A stretch of DNA of 64,000 nucleotides from Prostheceraeus crozeri (taxonomy: Eukaryota; Platyhelminthes; Polycladida; Euryleptidae), in the NCBI GenBank assembly GCA_907163375.1, contig CAJQUW010007850.1, forward strand, positions 1 to 64,000. The letters run 5' to 3'. Made by a program: the position numbers and the translations under genes. This document shows, piece by piece, positions 1 through 10,614 of the stretch (positions are counted from its first letter, which is position 1; each line of letters opens with the position of its first letter). Below the pieces are notes generated by a model, which worked only from the letters and a program-made list of their open reading frames with translations, did not search any database and was not told the DNA's origin.

Positions 1-299
1 AGAATATTTATTTGACCAGAAAAATTTTTTTTCTTCAGTATTATTATTGTTTATAAGTCATGAATACTAATTCCTAGTATCTTCTAAAGATCTTTCCATA
101 TGGGTTTATTACCTTGTTAGTCGATAATGTTTTCCCCGAATATAATTTTAGATAAATCTGTCTAACTTGTTAGCGCTTTATATCTTGTTGAAGATAAGTC
201 CTTTGAATGTTTTCTTTTGCACTAAGTCTCCCTTGTTCATCTACAGTAATACAGTATATTTACTTTAAAGGTGCAATAAACATTGCAAAAATAATTCCA

Positions 300-3200
300 C
301 CATTTCCATAATCATTTTTCCCTTGACACAATTCTCCTCCAACATATCCAGCAGCGTCTAATTTATTAAAGAGCTCATGGAAATATTTATTGAATCAGTA
401 TCTGTATAATGAATGTATTTTTCTCTTGAAACCATTAATTTCTAAAAATAAAAGTTATTCATGATTCTTCTAGAGTGAGAAAGAATGAAAGAACCTAAGT
501 GTGATGGCATGAATGACGTCTTCCCATCTTTTACAATATTAGTTTTGAGAAATTCATCATCTTCCATTTCTACTTTCGCTAAATATTGTTCATCATTTAA
601 TTTTTCATAATCTTTTACTTCTTGAGTGAAATTTTTTCTCAATGTATTCTCATTCCATAAATGATATTTAGTGGGTATATCTTTTTGCACAGTTTTGCCA
701 TATAGCGAATTCATCAATAATTTAATTAACTCATCACCTACAGTATTTCCTTCTGTTTTATATCTTTTTCTCAAATTAAAAAGTTTTTCAATATAATTTC
801 GAAATGGTGAAACTTGATAATTTTTTTCATAAATTATACCATCAGTAATATGTAAGATTTTCCCCCCACATCTAACAATTTATTGTATGTCAACAGAAGA
901 TAATACATCATAACATATACCAATTTCTAAACCTGATTACTTTTACATGAGAATTATTATTTTGATTTTTAATTTATCTTTAATAGGAACTGGTTGGAAA
1001 TAACATATCATTCGGATATTGAAACACAACAGAGAATATTCCAGTTTTAGGTCTAAATGTTTGTGTATTAAATTTATATACTATTTCCCGCTCTTCTTCT
1101 TGACGAAATTTTCTAGCTGATTCAGCTTTAGGGTATTCTGAATTTTCATCATACATAGCTGATGGATATAAAGATGTTGCATCAAGAGCCATTAGAAATT
1201 CATTTTTTTGTTCAAGTAGTTGATTTGAAATTTTCTTACAAATTTCAGTTTTATCTCCTAAATCTCGATACTGTTTCATTAAATCTATTAAATTATTTCC
1301 AGGGGACAAAGCCCCACCAGCGTAGCGACCAGGTAAATACTGTTTTAATATTGGTAACAAGATGCTACAAAATGGCGATATGTATTTTCTTATATTTGCT
1401 GAAAACTCTTCCACCTTTAACAGATTTTCTAATATAATTTCTAGCCCATAAATCTATATGAGAATGAATATTTATATTGTCATTTTGTACGCTTTTCATC
1501 CAACCGTTAAATGTTAAAGCAGAGGATGTCAAATTAGTAGTTATATCTTCACCAACTAAATCTTGCATAACATTATTATATTTGTAGATACAAAAAGCTA
1601 AAGAATATCGTTAACTAAATATGGTCTCCATTCATTTTCTTTTTCTTTATAATTTTCATGTGTTATGTCTCCAATTTCATAATTTAATTTACACACATTC
1701 GTAGGAATTTTAAAATTCTCACACCATTTAGAAAGACTTGTTTTTAATGTTGATAACTACATTTCATTATAATAGTTTGAAGTGCTAATTTACCTGAAGG
1801 TGAATCTTTTTTCATATTGTTTTTTAAATCTAAAAGATTTTTGAATGTATCTACTAACACATTCAGTTGTATAAGGATTTTGTAATGAAGCAGTCAATAT
1901 TCCTCTTGAAGTTTTTAGAGGCGGTTTAGATATTTTAAAATTAGATTTTATCGGTAAATATGAATAAAAACCTGTTGAATTGTGTGCTATTATAGTTTCT
2001 CTAGATTATTTATATTTTCCAAGAGTTTTATAAAATTGATTGATCGGACATACGTCCTCTGGGTTTCCCCCGATCGAACATTCATCATCCTCAGTTCTCG
2101 TAAATATTTTCACACAATTTTGAAGTTTATTAAATTCTAATTCAGTTAAATTATTATACTCATTAATCTGTTTTTTAAGTTTTTTAATTTCATCTTCATC
2201 TTTTGATCGTTTAATTTTAATCATATCACTTAGCAAACGTGTTTCTAATTCTTTCAATCTTTGTTTCGGTAAACAACATATAAATTTATTAAAATTAATA
2301 GCTCCTACAGCGTAAGGAATAGGATGAGCTGTTGAACAGTTAGGATCGGGAAAAGTTTCGAGATCCCAAATATATGTTGAACCATAGTCAATTTTTTTCT
2401 TTGTTATGATTTTATATGGACGCGTTGTTAGATTTTCATCAGTAACTGTTTTATATATGGGTTTGAAATTATTTTTCAATTTCTCTAATAGCTTTTAATT
2501 TATGAGATTTATTAATTAAACAATAGTGACCAATTGTTGAACCTGCGTGAAAATAATTGTAATAAACATAATTATGAAACGTTTCAATTCCTCTAGGATT
2601 TAAATGACGATTGGCAGGACTATAATATTGAAAACATTCTTCAAAATATTTATTGAATTGAGAAAATTTGCAGTTTGACATTACTCCTGTTCTAGATGTG
2701 GCTTTCTCTTTATATAAAAAATTATTAAACATTTCTTTCATCATTTCTCCTTGTTGTTCATTAAAACCTCGTAAAACATTATAACATTTAATAAAACAAA
2801 AATCTTCAGAAGGAATATAACAATATTCACCGAAATATTCTTTGATTCTATATTTCATATTAATCCCTGCCCCTCTATGCGATCTTTGTACTAACTTCAT
2901 TCCAAAATCTTCATATTTAATATTACCTGTAAAAATCCATTCGTTAGCATCGGATTTCTCATCCAGATTCGAAAACCATGTTTCAAATGATTTTTTATTA
3001 TAGAAGGTTACGTAAAAATTTTGAATTATATTTTCCTGATCTTTAATAACTTTTCCAAGTAAATTAATAATTTTACCATTTGCTAAAAGTTTCCGCATAT
3101 CATTTACTACATTAATAAAAGATACATTTTCATATTTAATTTCATTTGGATTAAATAAATTACATAAATCATCACCAAGTTCATCCTTAATTCTATCATC

Positions 3201-3413
3201 AAAAAAGATATCAGTAATAGGGGTTTCTAATATTTCTTTTGTTCCACTTTTCTGTTTTTTAGTATTACGTCTAATACTACGCCTAGTACGTTTCTGTTTT
3301 TTAATACGTTTACTACGTTTACTATGTTTAATTTGCGCATCAAACTCAACAGTTTGTTTCTTGATTAATTCATCAATCCTAGAGGTTTGTCCGAGAGACA
3401 TTTCACGATTCAT
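300..3413 (-). pseudogene. Polinton protein-primed DNA polymerase B (fossil)
   Basis: This is the replicative polymerase of the element, of the protein-primed family B type that copies linear DNA from a terminal protein. The N-terminal third has a very basic Lys/Arg-rich stretch followed by a conserved region of unknown fold. The exonuclease block WDLETF is visible near 2350-2370. The palm motifs are recognisable: ATSLYPSA near 1145-1170, LLMNSLYGK near 700-720 and YTDTDS near 400-415. Their order from right to left fits one polymerase gene on the minus strand. The gene is broken in about eight places, so it is a fossil. It is the last gene before the window edge, and its C-terminus may continue left of position 1. 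Confidence 0.88.
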
Positions 3414-3438
3414 ATTTTTTAAAAGAAAAAATGAATTT

Positions 3439-3768
3439 TTACATAGAACCTCGGTTCTGTTTTTGCATATACACAGGAATATGTAATTGATGTAATGTTT
3501 CTAATTCATGTGCTGTTAAATGTTCTTTCTTAACCAACCACCATAAATTATTATACGCCAAAAATACTCGGAAACTTCTTAAACAAAGTGGAAAGTCTTT
3601 TGTTTTAACACACGGTTTAATACCATGTTTTGTTTTATAATCTGTAACGAGCGCTACGTATTTATGATGATAATAAAATCTAACTTCTTTCTTCGAATTT
3701 ACAGGATTTGTAGGATGACGATAATCTTTTAAAACTGGTACATGCTCTATCTTATAATCATTCAACAT
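3439..3768 (-). CDS. small Polinton-linked protein of unknown function
   Basis: A frame of about 109 residues, starting MLNDYKIEHVPVLKDYRHPT, lies between the polymerase and ATPase genes on the same strand. I do not recognise the family. It is rich in Tyr, His and Lys, with a WWLVKKEHLTAHELE segment near its C-terminus, and has no membrane segment or signal peptide. I chose the internal Met at 3768 because the upstream extension is Lys/Asn-rich, low-complexity, AT-rich sequence. Its position suggests it belongs to the Polinton, but its role is unknown. Confidence 0.5.
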   Translation of the reverse strand: MLNDYKIEHVPVLKDYRHPTNPVNSKKEVRFYYHHKYVALVTDYKTKHGIKPCVKTKDFPLCLRSFRVFLAYNNLWWLVKKEHLTAHELETLHQLHIPVYMQKQNRGSM

Positions 3769-3848
3769 ATTTTTTTTATTTTTATTAACAAAAAATTTAT
3801 AAGAAAAAATTGTTCGATCACTCCTCGACAATATTTTCTATAACTCTT

Positions 3849-4612
3849 TCACTCCTCGAAAATATTTTCTATAACTCTTTCATGAATTTTTTTATCAATA
3901 TTAATTGTGATAAATCCATAATCTTTTGACCAAGCATTGTTACACGATTGTTTAAATTCATCTTTATTTCTTACACATAAATCTCTTAATAAATCACTTA
4001 AGTTTCTTGCATTTATTTCAAATAGTATAAATATATTTGCATTCTTTCTAATAACACTTCCGTCTAATGAATACATACTTTGTGTTAAATAAAATACACT
4101 ACAGTTATTATGTCTACCTCTTGTGAAATAATTTCTCTGAACTGACTGATTTCTATCATTAACACAATCATAAAAAATTACACAATGTTTCATTGTTTTA
4201 TCTAGTTTACTAGGATCTTGCATATTACCACTATCATCTATTAATTGTATTTTTATATGCTTATTTTTATTAGATTCTACTAACTGATTATTTTTTGTTG
4301 CTTCTTCACACCACGAACTTATTTCTTCTTCATCTTCAGATTTTTCATATTCTTTGAATAATGAAGCAATTGCAGTTTTTTAAGATTATTTTCAAATCCA
4401 TATTTTAAAAATTGATAGACGGGTTGTTCTGCTGTTGTTGTATAAATTATAAGATTGTTATAATCCAAAAAATTTGGAGTCGTTAAATTTTAAATAATAG
4501 ATATGTTTTTCCACATCCTGATCTTCCACAAATAACTGACAAAACTTTATTAGATAAATTTGGATGATGATTAAATTTAAGTTTTTTTTATTTAATGGAG
4601 GTAGTTCACTCA
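3849..4612 (-). pseudogene. Polinton FtsK/HerA-type genome-packaging ATPase (fossil)
   Basis: This ATPase pumps the DNA genome into the capsid in Polintons and related viruses (poxvirus A32-like). A Walker A loop, GRSGCGKT, is visible near 4500-4525. A Walker B-like strand with CVIFYDCVND lies near 4150-4180, and the following block YLTQSMYSLDGSVIRKNANI near 4040-4105 resembles the sensor/arginine region of packaging ATPases. It precedes the small gene and polymerase on the same strand. The gene is broken, with about two breaks. Family assignment is good because the P-loop, Walker B and the TQ-containing sensor come in the expected order and spacing. Confidence 0.8.
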
Positions 4613-4701
4613 TTTTTTAATAAAAAAATTTATTTTTATTTTTTTTATTTTTTGTTTCTAAAGAAGAAGAAAATTAAACTTCTCTAGCTTCGCGTGGGAG
4701 T

Positions 4702-5490
4702 TTATACCTCCCGAACCAAAAGATCTATCATAATCTCTTCACCTCCAAAATTTATTTCTTGTCCTTTTTCATCAGTGATTCTAATGTTAATGTTGTTAAT
4801 AGTTTTTCTTGTAATAGGAAAATATATTAATGTTTGTGGAAATATATTTAATCTATAACCAATGGGTACAGTAAAAGCTGGAAAACTGAATATTAAATTT
4901 GACAATTTACCATTTATATGTCCTCCTTCAATAATGTCACAATGTACAACAATTGAATTTATTTCAGTTATTTTTGGAATCTTCTCACCTAAATGATAAC
5001 CTTGACTATAGGTTTGTTTATTAAATCCTAATAGCTTTGACAATGATCTATCATGATTAAAATCAACTTGATGATTTTCGTCTAAAGTAAGAGAAAATTT
5101 ATTAACTGCCGGTTCAACTGCAAAATGTAATTGTTTCTTATCTTTAAATGGTATACCTAAATGTCTCTTAATTTCATTTGATATTGTTTCAACTTCGTAA
5201 GAACCAGGAAGAAAAGTTAATATTTTCCATGTTTTGCCTTTATCAGTAGAATATCTAAATTGATCATTCACATCTTTGATAACGTTTTGAATAGTGTTAA
5301 ATGTGGAGAAACTAGTCAATGCAATTTGATAATTTTTATTTTGTTCCAAATGTAGAATGGGTTCTAAATTACAAGTGTGTGATGAAGTAGTTGTTATAAT
5401 TTTTAACGTCGTACTAAATTTTGATGAACCCAAAATCTCTGTCAAATTTTCTAAATGATTATTAATTTTGTCTAAATCTGCTGAACACAT
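4702..5490 (-). CDS. Polinton minor capsid (penton-like) protein
   Basis: An uninterrupted frame of 262 residues starts at MCSADLDKINNHLENL. The N-terminal part resembles a beta-rich domain (YQIALTSFSTFNTI, then a GSYEVETISNEIKRHLG segment). The C-terminal part has hydrophobic strands and ends NIRITDEKGQEINFGGEEI. That ending, a predicted turn-strand motif with 'Asp-x-x-Gly... Asn-Phe-x-Gly-Glu', recurs in minor-capsid-like proteins of invertebrate Polintons as I remember them. The likely role is the pentameric vertex protein of the virion. It sits between the ATPase and the coiled-coil accessory gene. The assignment rests on recalled family resemblance and on context; no structure comparison was possible. 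The frame looks whole although the element is not. Confidence 0.6.
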   Translation of the reverse strand: MCSADLDKINNHLENLTEILGSSKFSTTLKIITTTSSHTCNLEPILHLEQNKNYQIALTSFSTFNTIQNVIKDVNDQFRYSTDKGKTWKILTFLPGSYEVETISNEIKRHLGIPFKDKKQLHFAVEPAVNKFSLTLDENHQVDFNHDRSLSKLLGFNKQTYSQGYHLGEKIPKITEINSIVVHCDIIEGGHINGKLSNLIFSFPAFTVPIGYRLNIFPQTLIYFPITRKTINNINIRITDEKGQEINFGGEEIMIDLLVREV

Positions 5491-5519
5491 TTTTAAACTA
5501 AAAAAATTAAATAAATATT

Positions 5520-5597
5520 ATAGATAAAAATCGTAGATAAAAATCATAGATAAAAATCATGGATAAAAATCATAAATAAAGATCATAGACAAAAATT
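5520..5597. repeat. 13-bp tandem repeat, six units
   Basis: Six copies of a unit close to ATAGATAAAAATC fill the gap between the minor-capsid and coiled-coil genes of the Polinton and abut the stop of the upstream gene. The units differ by one or two bases. It may be a slipped AT-rich promoter or terminator spacer; nothing in the sequence assigns it a function. Confidence 0.85.
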
Positions 5598-6423
5598 AGA
5601 AACAACATATTTCAGCTATACTTTTATAATCCTCTTCATTTAGAATCTTCTTTTCTAACGGTCTTTTCAATATAGCATGAATTTCATTGAAACTAGAATT
5701 ATGTCCTTCTTTTATTGCAGATATTAAAATATTTAATCTATTTAGTAATTCTTGTGGATCATCTGGTAAAAATATGGTTGTTTCTGTTTTCTGTTTTTCA
5801 GATAAACCTTTTCCTACTTTAACTCCCGTTGATAATAAATTTTCTAATTGTTTATAACGTCTAAGAGTTTTTACTGCACCAACTCTATCTAACATAGCTT
5901 TATATTTTATGAGATCTCCTACAGCATAATTATTTAAATCTGCTCCTCTTAAAAGATTAACAAAATTTCTATCTAAATTAAAAGGAGATTTATCTGGTGA
6001 AAAAATTAAACCTCGAAAAGGTTGTGGAAATATTTCTTTTTGTCCGAGATAAAATCTAGGTATTGTTTTTCCATCTATAAATGAAATAGAATGTTCAAAT
6101 TGCATAGATTTTGGTAATTTCTTATTAATGTTTGATTCTAGTAATCCATAGTCATCTAATATAGTTTTGTGCTCTGGATCTGTTATATTAATTTGTTTAT
6201 CATTATTTGTACTTTCTTTTTCAAGAGTTTTAAATGGTTTCATAGTTTTCTCAAAATCAGTTTTTACTTGCTCGGTTTGCTTCATTCTTTCAAACATATC
6301 AGATTGAATACCAGCTTTTATCATTCTATGTTGAAGATGATCTTCTTTCATAATTTTTCTTTGTTTTATTAACTCTTCTAATTGTTTTATTCTTTTAAAA
6401 TTATCAGCTCTAATTTTATCCAT
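5596..6423 (-). CDS. Polinton-associated coiled-coil protein
   Basis: An uninterrupted frame of about 275 residues starts at MDKIRADNFKRIKQLEELIK. I took this Met because the upstream in-frame extension is Phe/Tyr-rich and AT-driven. The first 90 residues are strongly helical and charged, probably coiled coil. The middle holds an aromatic/proline block (IPRFYLGQKEIFPQPFRGLI). The C-terminus has the pattern 'LPDDPQELLNRLNILISAIKEG' with a further helical tail. I recall proteins with this C-terminal pattern in invertebrate Polintons, but know no assigned function. A virion-associated or scaffold role is only a guess. It lies on the same strand as the capsid and ATPase genes. Confidence 0.55.
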   Translation of the reverse strand: MDKIRADNFKRIKQLEELIKQRKIMKEDHLQHRMIKAGIQSDMFERMKQTEQVKTDFEKTMKPFKTLEKESTNNDKQINITDPEHKTILDDYGLLESNINKKLPKSMQFEHSISFIDGKTIPRFYLGQKEIFPQPFRGLIFSPDKSPFNLDRNFVNLLRGADLNNYAVGDLIKYKAMLDRVGAVKTLRRYKQLENLLSTGVKVGKGLSEKQKTETTIFLPDDPQELLNRLNILISAIKEGHNSSFNEIHAILKRPLEKKILNEEDYKSIAEICCF

Positions 6424-6544
6424 TTTTAAAATATAATATTTGAATTTTGTGGTAACATTGGAATACAGCAAAAACATTTTACTGAACAAATTATTTTTTT
6501 ATTGCTTTGTTGTTTGACATCTTTTCGTTTAAAGTTTTCTCGTT

Positions 6545-7197
6545 TTAAGTTTTTTTTAATAAAGTTTTGCTTAAATTTTCGCTTAAAGTTTTTAGCTCTT
6601 CTAAAAAAATTTTGTCATTTTCTTCATTAGAAATTTTACCATCACTCGAAATTTTGCCATCCTGTTTATTCTTATCATCAACTTTTTCGGACTTTAAATG
6701 AAATGGCGTTTTATTAGCTTCATTAGCTATTTGATCAAATTTTTCAATCTCATCTAACGTAATAACATTATCATCACATACTCTTTGAAAGTAGTAATGT
6801 AGTTTATCATAGACTTCTTTAATATGTAAATGCTTAGTTTTTAATGATTTTCGTTTCTTAGTTATTAAAGATTTATCTAACATTGTAACAAGTGAAGTTG
6901 CAAAAACACCCGTACCTGTTAAAGCTGTAGCAACTACTGGAATTACTAAAACACCTGAAGATATAACAATTGTTAAAGCACCTAAACTTATTGTTAAGAA
7001 TATGCCAATTCCTTGTGTTACATTCTTAACTTTAGACCATCTCTTTCTTAATTTATTATAATGTTCTAATCTAAGTAATAATTGCGATTACTTATCTTTC
7101 ATATAACGTACTCTATCTTTGTGTTTTGCTATATCCATTTCATATGATAATGAAGGATATATTCTTGCGGTTTCATCCACTTTTGTTTCTTCCATTT
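6545..7197 (-). pseudogene. Polinton terminal gene with hydrophobic segments (fossil)
   Basis: This is the gene closest to the right terminus. It starts MEETKVDETARIYPSLSYEM and has a charged N-terminus. A long hydrophobic stretch follows (IGIFLTISLGALTIVISSGV and a second Val/Ala-rich run), likely one or two membrane helices, then a basic linker and an acidic, Lys-rich C-terminal tail. A membrane-active virion protein would fit, but I cannot name the family. It is broken, apparently once. About 390 bp of terminal repeat separate it from the terminus. Confidence 0.55.
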
Positions 7198-7274
7198 TTA
7201 AAGAAATATTTTTAGTCACATGTTATATCTTAAAAACCTGAAAGATGGATAAAATTCATGAATTTGAAATTCTC

Positions 7275-7440
7275 AACTTTTATGATTTTCGGTGTCCGGT
7301 TTTACATGACCTGGAACGGTCATGATTTAAGCGAGAAAATTGTAATTCACAAATTTTGAGATTTTTAACTTTTATGATTTTTTCGGTGTCCTGCAACGGT
7401 CATGATTTAAGCGGGGGTGAAAATTGTAATTCTCAAATTT
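7275..7440. repeat. 92-bp direct repeat in Polinton terminal repeat
   Basis: A segment starting AACTTTTATGATTTT at 7275 recurs at 7367, followed in both copies by a GGTGTCC block, AACGGTCATGATTTAAGCG and a run close to AAAATTGTAATTCNCAAATTTT. The first copy carries a 16-bp insertion relative to the second. It lies inside the terminal inverted repeat zone of the Polinton. Confidence 0.75.
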
Positions 7441-7582
7441 TAAGATTTTGAAAAATTTGAAAAATTGGGTATTTTTAAAAACGCTTAAATTTTCGCCCTT
7501 CGGCCTTCGGCCACGTGAAATTTGAAGTCTACCTAAATTTTTGAAATTTTTGAAATTTTGATTTTTTGAAAAAACCCGCAAA

Positions 7583-7648
7583 AGTGTGACATCCGGCGCA
7601 AGCGAAGCGAAGCAAAGCGAAGCGAAGCGTCGCGCCGGATGTCACACT
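7583..7648. repeat. Terminal palindrome of the Polinton (17-bp perfect arms)
   Basis: AGTGTGACATCCGGCGC at 7583-7599 is exactly inverted at 7632-7648. The 32-bp spacer is built of AGCGA-type pentamers. The outer edge is the inferred element terminus, so the last 66 bp could fold into a GC-rich hairpin in an otherwise AT-rich region. The next six bases, ATATAC, are the candidate target duplication; its partner would be outside the window. Confidence 0.8.
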
Positions 7649-8085
7649 ATATACTACTATTAGAATAAAATTGCAGAAGTAAGTGGACATTAATAATCTG
7701 CCATAGACTCATTTGAAATTACAAAAATATGTTATTACAACATAAGAGATATCTCAAAAATATCAACAAAATCTTGTAAAACTTATAACTCATATTTACG
7801 GAAAAGGGAGATCCTGCAATTTTATTCTTATCAATGTCATAATAATATCCAAATTTTTATCAATTTTAGATACTATTAAATGTTATGGCCTAAAAATTCT
7901 TAGGCTAATCTTGCTTCGTGTTATGATTTGGAAGTCAAATCTTTTATTGTCTAGTAAGTTCACTTCAGAATAATTCATGAACGTTTTATTGTATTTATAA
8001 TACGATTCATACTGAAAGTCAATAAATATCCAAGTTTATAATTATATTTATACTAAATAATCAAGGTCAAGCGACATGGAATAGC

Positions 8086-8850
8086 TTACATACTCAGTAA
8101 CTGTTGATAATTCGTTAGTTGTTCTGCCGTCAAACTGTCATGGCGCATGTTACACTCTTGCTCCTTATGGTGACGGATCGTTTCGTTTAAATGCTGAACA
8201 GCAATTTCTTCCATGATTTTGTTGTGACGGCGTTGTTCTTCTAGTTTTTCCTCCAATTTTTACACATCCTCATGTAGTAGTCCTCTGATGTCATTCTGTC
8301 TCGAATAGGCTCCCATCTTGGTCTAGATCTTTTCCTTATTTCTGACCGCTGTTTAGGATTTGTCTTTGATCCTCTTGCTGGGGAAACTGGATCTTCATTT
8401 TCGTCATTCGAGGATTTATCATTAGATATGTCGGTATGTTTATCAATAGAACCACATCAATAGAACCACTTTCCGTCGCACCTGAAATCCCAAAGATGAA
8501 TTCACGTACCAGAAGCATGAATATTTTCTTCTCCTCATCGTTAAGTATTGTGAGCTAATCTGCTGTCGTATCGATTAACGGTTATCCACCACCTGAAGAA
8601 GAAGAAACATTAAAGCCAGCATTCAAATAAAAATCAAGCTGTGTATCGTACTTACCGGTAATTTTTCGTTCTTTTACTCCCCTTTGTAGATTTTGCCATT
8701 TGTCTTTTATACTCGTTAAGGTTCGAGTTGTTGAGGACAGGGCGTTAACCGACTCAACCAATTCGTTATAAAGGCGGCTGTTTTTCTTTACTAGGGATAC
8801 GCTGACGGAAACGAAGAAGTCACGTGACTTGCTTCTGCCAATCTAAGCAC
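8086..8850 (-). pseudogene. Myb/SANT-like DNA-binding protein with coiled coil (Harbinger accessory / NAIF1-type), pseudogene
   Basis: Reading leftward, the first block is VKKNSRLYNELVESVNAL followed by RTLTSIKDKWQNLQRGVKER, which matches the third helix region of Myb/SANT-like domains found in Harbinger accessory proteins and NAIF1-like genes. A Ser/Gly linker and DEEKKIFMLLVREF follow. An acidic block with SNDENEDPVSPARGSKTNP comes next, then a basic RKRSRPRWEP patch, and last a charged helix EEKLEEQRRHNKIMEEIAVQ ending near 8089. The frame is lost: there are in-frame stops at the linker, a 14-bp tandem duplication of GTGGTTCTATTGAT around 8452-8480 shifts the frame, and another shift precedes the terminal helix. 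The N-terminal helices are missing. It could be a transposon accessory gene or a retired host gene; no Harbinger nuclease is visible nearby. Confidence 0.7.
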
Positions 8851-9711
8851 AATACCGAAGTTGATTAGTTAGATATCTATGATGACAAAAACTTGACAGA
8901 GGCTGTTCAAGTTTAACAGAAGCATGACGGAACAGAACATAGAAATTGATAAAAATCAGATAAACAATCTATTTCTATGGAACAGAAGGATAACGTCGCA
9001 ATTTATGCGCCCATTTAACAGCTTCCGTTTTCGCGGTCTCTGTTAACTTTGACAACTCAGTTACAGCGACAGCAGACTGATGCCCCCGCCCCTTGTATAC
9101 AAGGTGGGATTATTTCTCTATGTGATTTGTTAAGTCCTGATATACATATACGGAGCAAAGAACAAAAGTTTTATTTTGTCGGAAAAGTCGAAGCAAAGTG
9201 TGATGCGAAGAATTCAAGCTCTATTTCATCTGAACTGCCTTAAAGTCACCTCAGCTCGAAGAACGAGAGAGAGAGAGAGAATTTTCTCAGCATAACTGCT
9301 CCCCATTTTCTGTACGTAGCTCTTGCCAAAGCTTCTGACGGTCAAAGTGCATTTTTGTATTTGAAAAACATATCACTTTGCCTAGTCTGTCAATATTTAC
9401 ACCTCTTACAGTGTAGCATTGAGCCTAGTCTTCTGCGTATCAGGTTGATTTTGTAACGAATGAGCAAAACATCATCGGATACCATGCTTGTTAATCCCTT
9501 CGCAACAGAAAGGGAAAATTCGCTGCATTGTTTGAAATCACCATGTCATGCTTTGCACTCACAAATGAAATTTGCTCCAATGATGTCCTACCAATCGTGG
9601 TGACTTTCAACAAATCATGTACTGCGCGCTGTGTATTCATGTGCTGTACCGGCATTGATCGTCAAAGGGTTAACTTATTGTATGACGTTTCGCTCATTGA
9701 GTTTAATCATG
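8851..9711. other. non-coding interval
   Basis: No convincing coding frame is present. The only simple feature is a short GA run near 9268-9280. The sequence just upstream of the pseudogene may be part of its lost 5' region. Confidence 0.5.
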
Positions 9712-10565
9712 CACAACACCATAGAGTAGGGATATATAGGTAGTGTCGACTCAAAAAAGTATATGTATACAGTAAATATTTTTATATGAAAAGATTCAGC
9801 TTTTTGCGGAGATAACGTTCCCGTGATCCAAAAAATTATTTGAGCACTTTTAAAAACAGTCAAAATTTGCCAATTTATATACTACCGAGATCACTCTCCT
9901 ATATAAGTAGTATGAAACAAGCTGGACATCAAAAGGAATAAATATTTGCTAATAAGCATCATAACTAAGCGGAAACTAAGCTGATATGAAGGGAATTTCA
10001 CGAACCGCTTTATAATGGAACTCATCATGAAAAAGTCGCGATACTATTCGTGCTTTTTTGACCGGAATTTCAAGTCTTTAATTCAATTTTCACCGGCATG
10101 ATTTCATGATTCACTAAATTCATGTTTCATTTGTTGAATCTGAATAGTGACGTAGACCCAATTACATCTTTCAAAGTTAATTGAAATCATTGGCTTTCAT
10201 TAAGTGATTCTGCTCTGCCAGTGGAAGGTTGCCTGTGATCCGATCACGCTTAAGAAGATACTCTTGAGGTTGAGCATGAAAGTATAAATAGGAACCCATC
10301 GAATTGCTAATTTAACAAACATTAAATATTCAAGGCTGTCATGAGAGTCTGAAATACCATCATTCCTTCTGCATTACAATCATGATCACTCAATTCCGTT
10401 GTAATCTCTTCAAAATTGCATAAATGTGCATATCTCACATTTTGTGACAATACCACCTGTATCTCCCTTGAGTTCATTTAATAAAATCGAAAGTGTATAC
10501 ACATTGGGGATTTAATAAATTCGGAGTTACCACTCTACCTAATATACCTACTCTATGCACAACAC
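9712..10565 (+). mobile_element. F1 copy 1: complete non-autonomous DNA transposon with 8-bp target duplication
   Basis: The element proper is 9720-10557 (838 bp). It opens CATAGAGTAGGGATATATAG and closes with the inverted form, CTAATATACCTACTCTATG, giving terminal inverted repeats of about 30 bp. CACAACAC stands directly before (9712-9719) and after (10558-10565), a perfect 8-bp target duplication. There is no transposase frame. Eight-base duplications occur in the hAT and P superfamilies. The terminus CATAG fits the P-type consensus CANRG as I remember it better than the hAT consensus. This is the best preserved of six clear copies in the window, so it is the type sequence for family F1. 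Confidence 0.85.
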
Positions 10566-10614
10566 AGCAGAGTGCGTTGTGCACACAGATTCAGTTTACT
10601 AGGAAGTGAAGAGT

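Larger units (their letters stand above)
1..7648 (-). mobile_element. Polinton/Maverick element, right-hand part, decayed
   Basis: A run of minus-strand genes carries Polinton hallmarks. In reading order from the right terminus these are a membrane-segment protein, a coiled-coil accessory protein, a minor-capsid-like protein, a packaging ATPase with a P-loop, a small unknown gene and a protein-primed family B DNA polymerase. The right terminus is placed at 7648, where the sequence read inward starts AGTGTGACATCC; 5'-AG ends are usual for Polintons. The left end lies outside the window. Integrase, protease and major capsid genes are not seen here and would be to the left if present. The element is a fossil with roughly ten breaks in the visible part, mostly in the polymerase. 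Two genes still have long uninterrupted frames, so inactivation is probably not ancient. Confidence 0.9.

Noticed and set aside
7590-7650. CRISPR-like or satellite array
   Set aside because: The pentamer run is only about 30 bp and lies between palindromic arms at a Polinton end; there are no repeat-spacer units.
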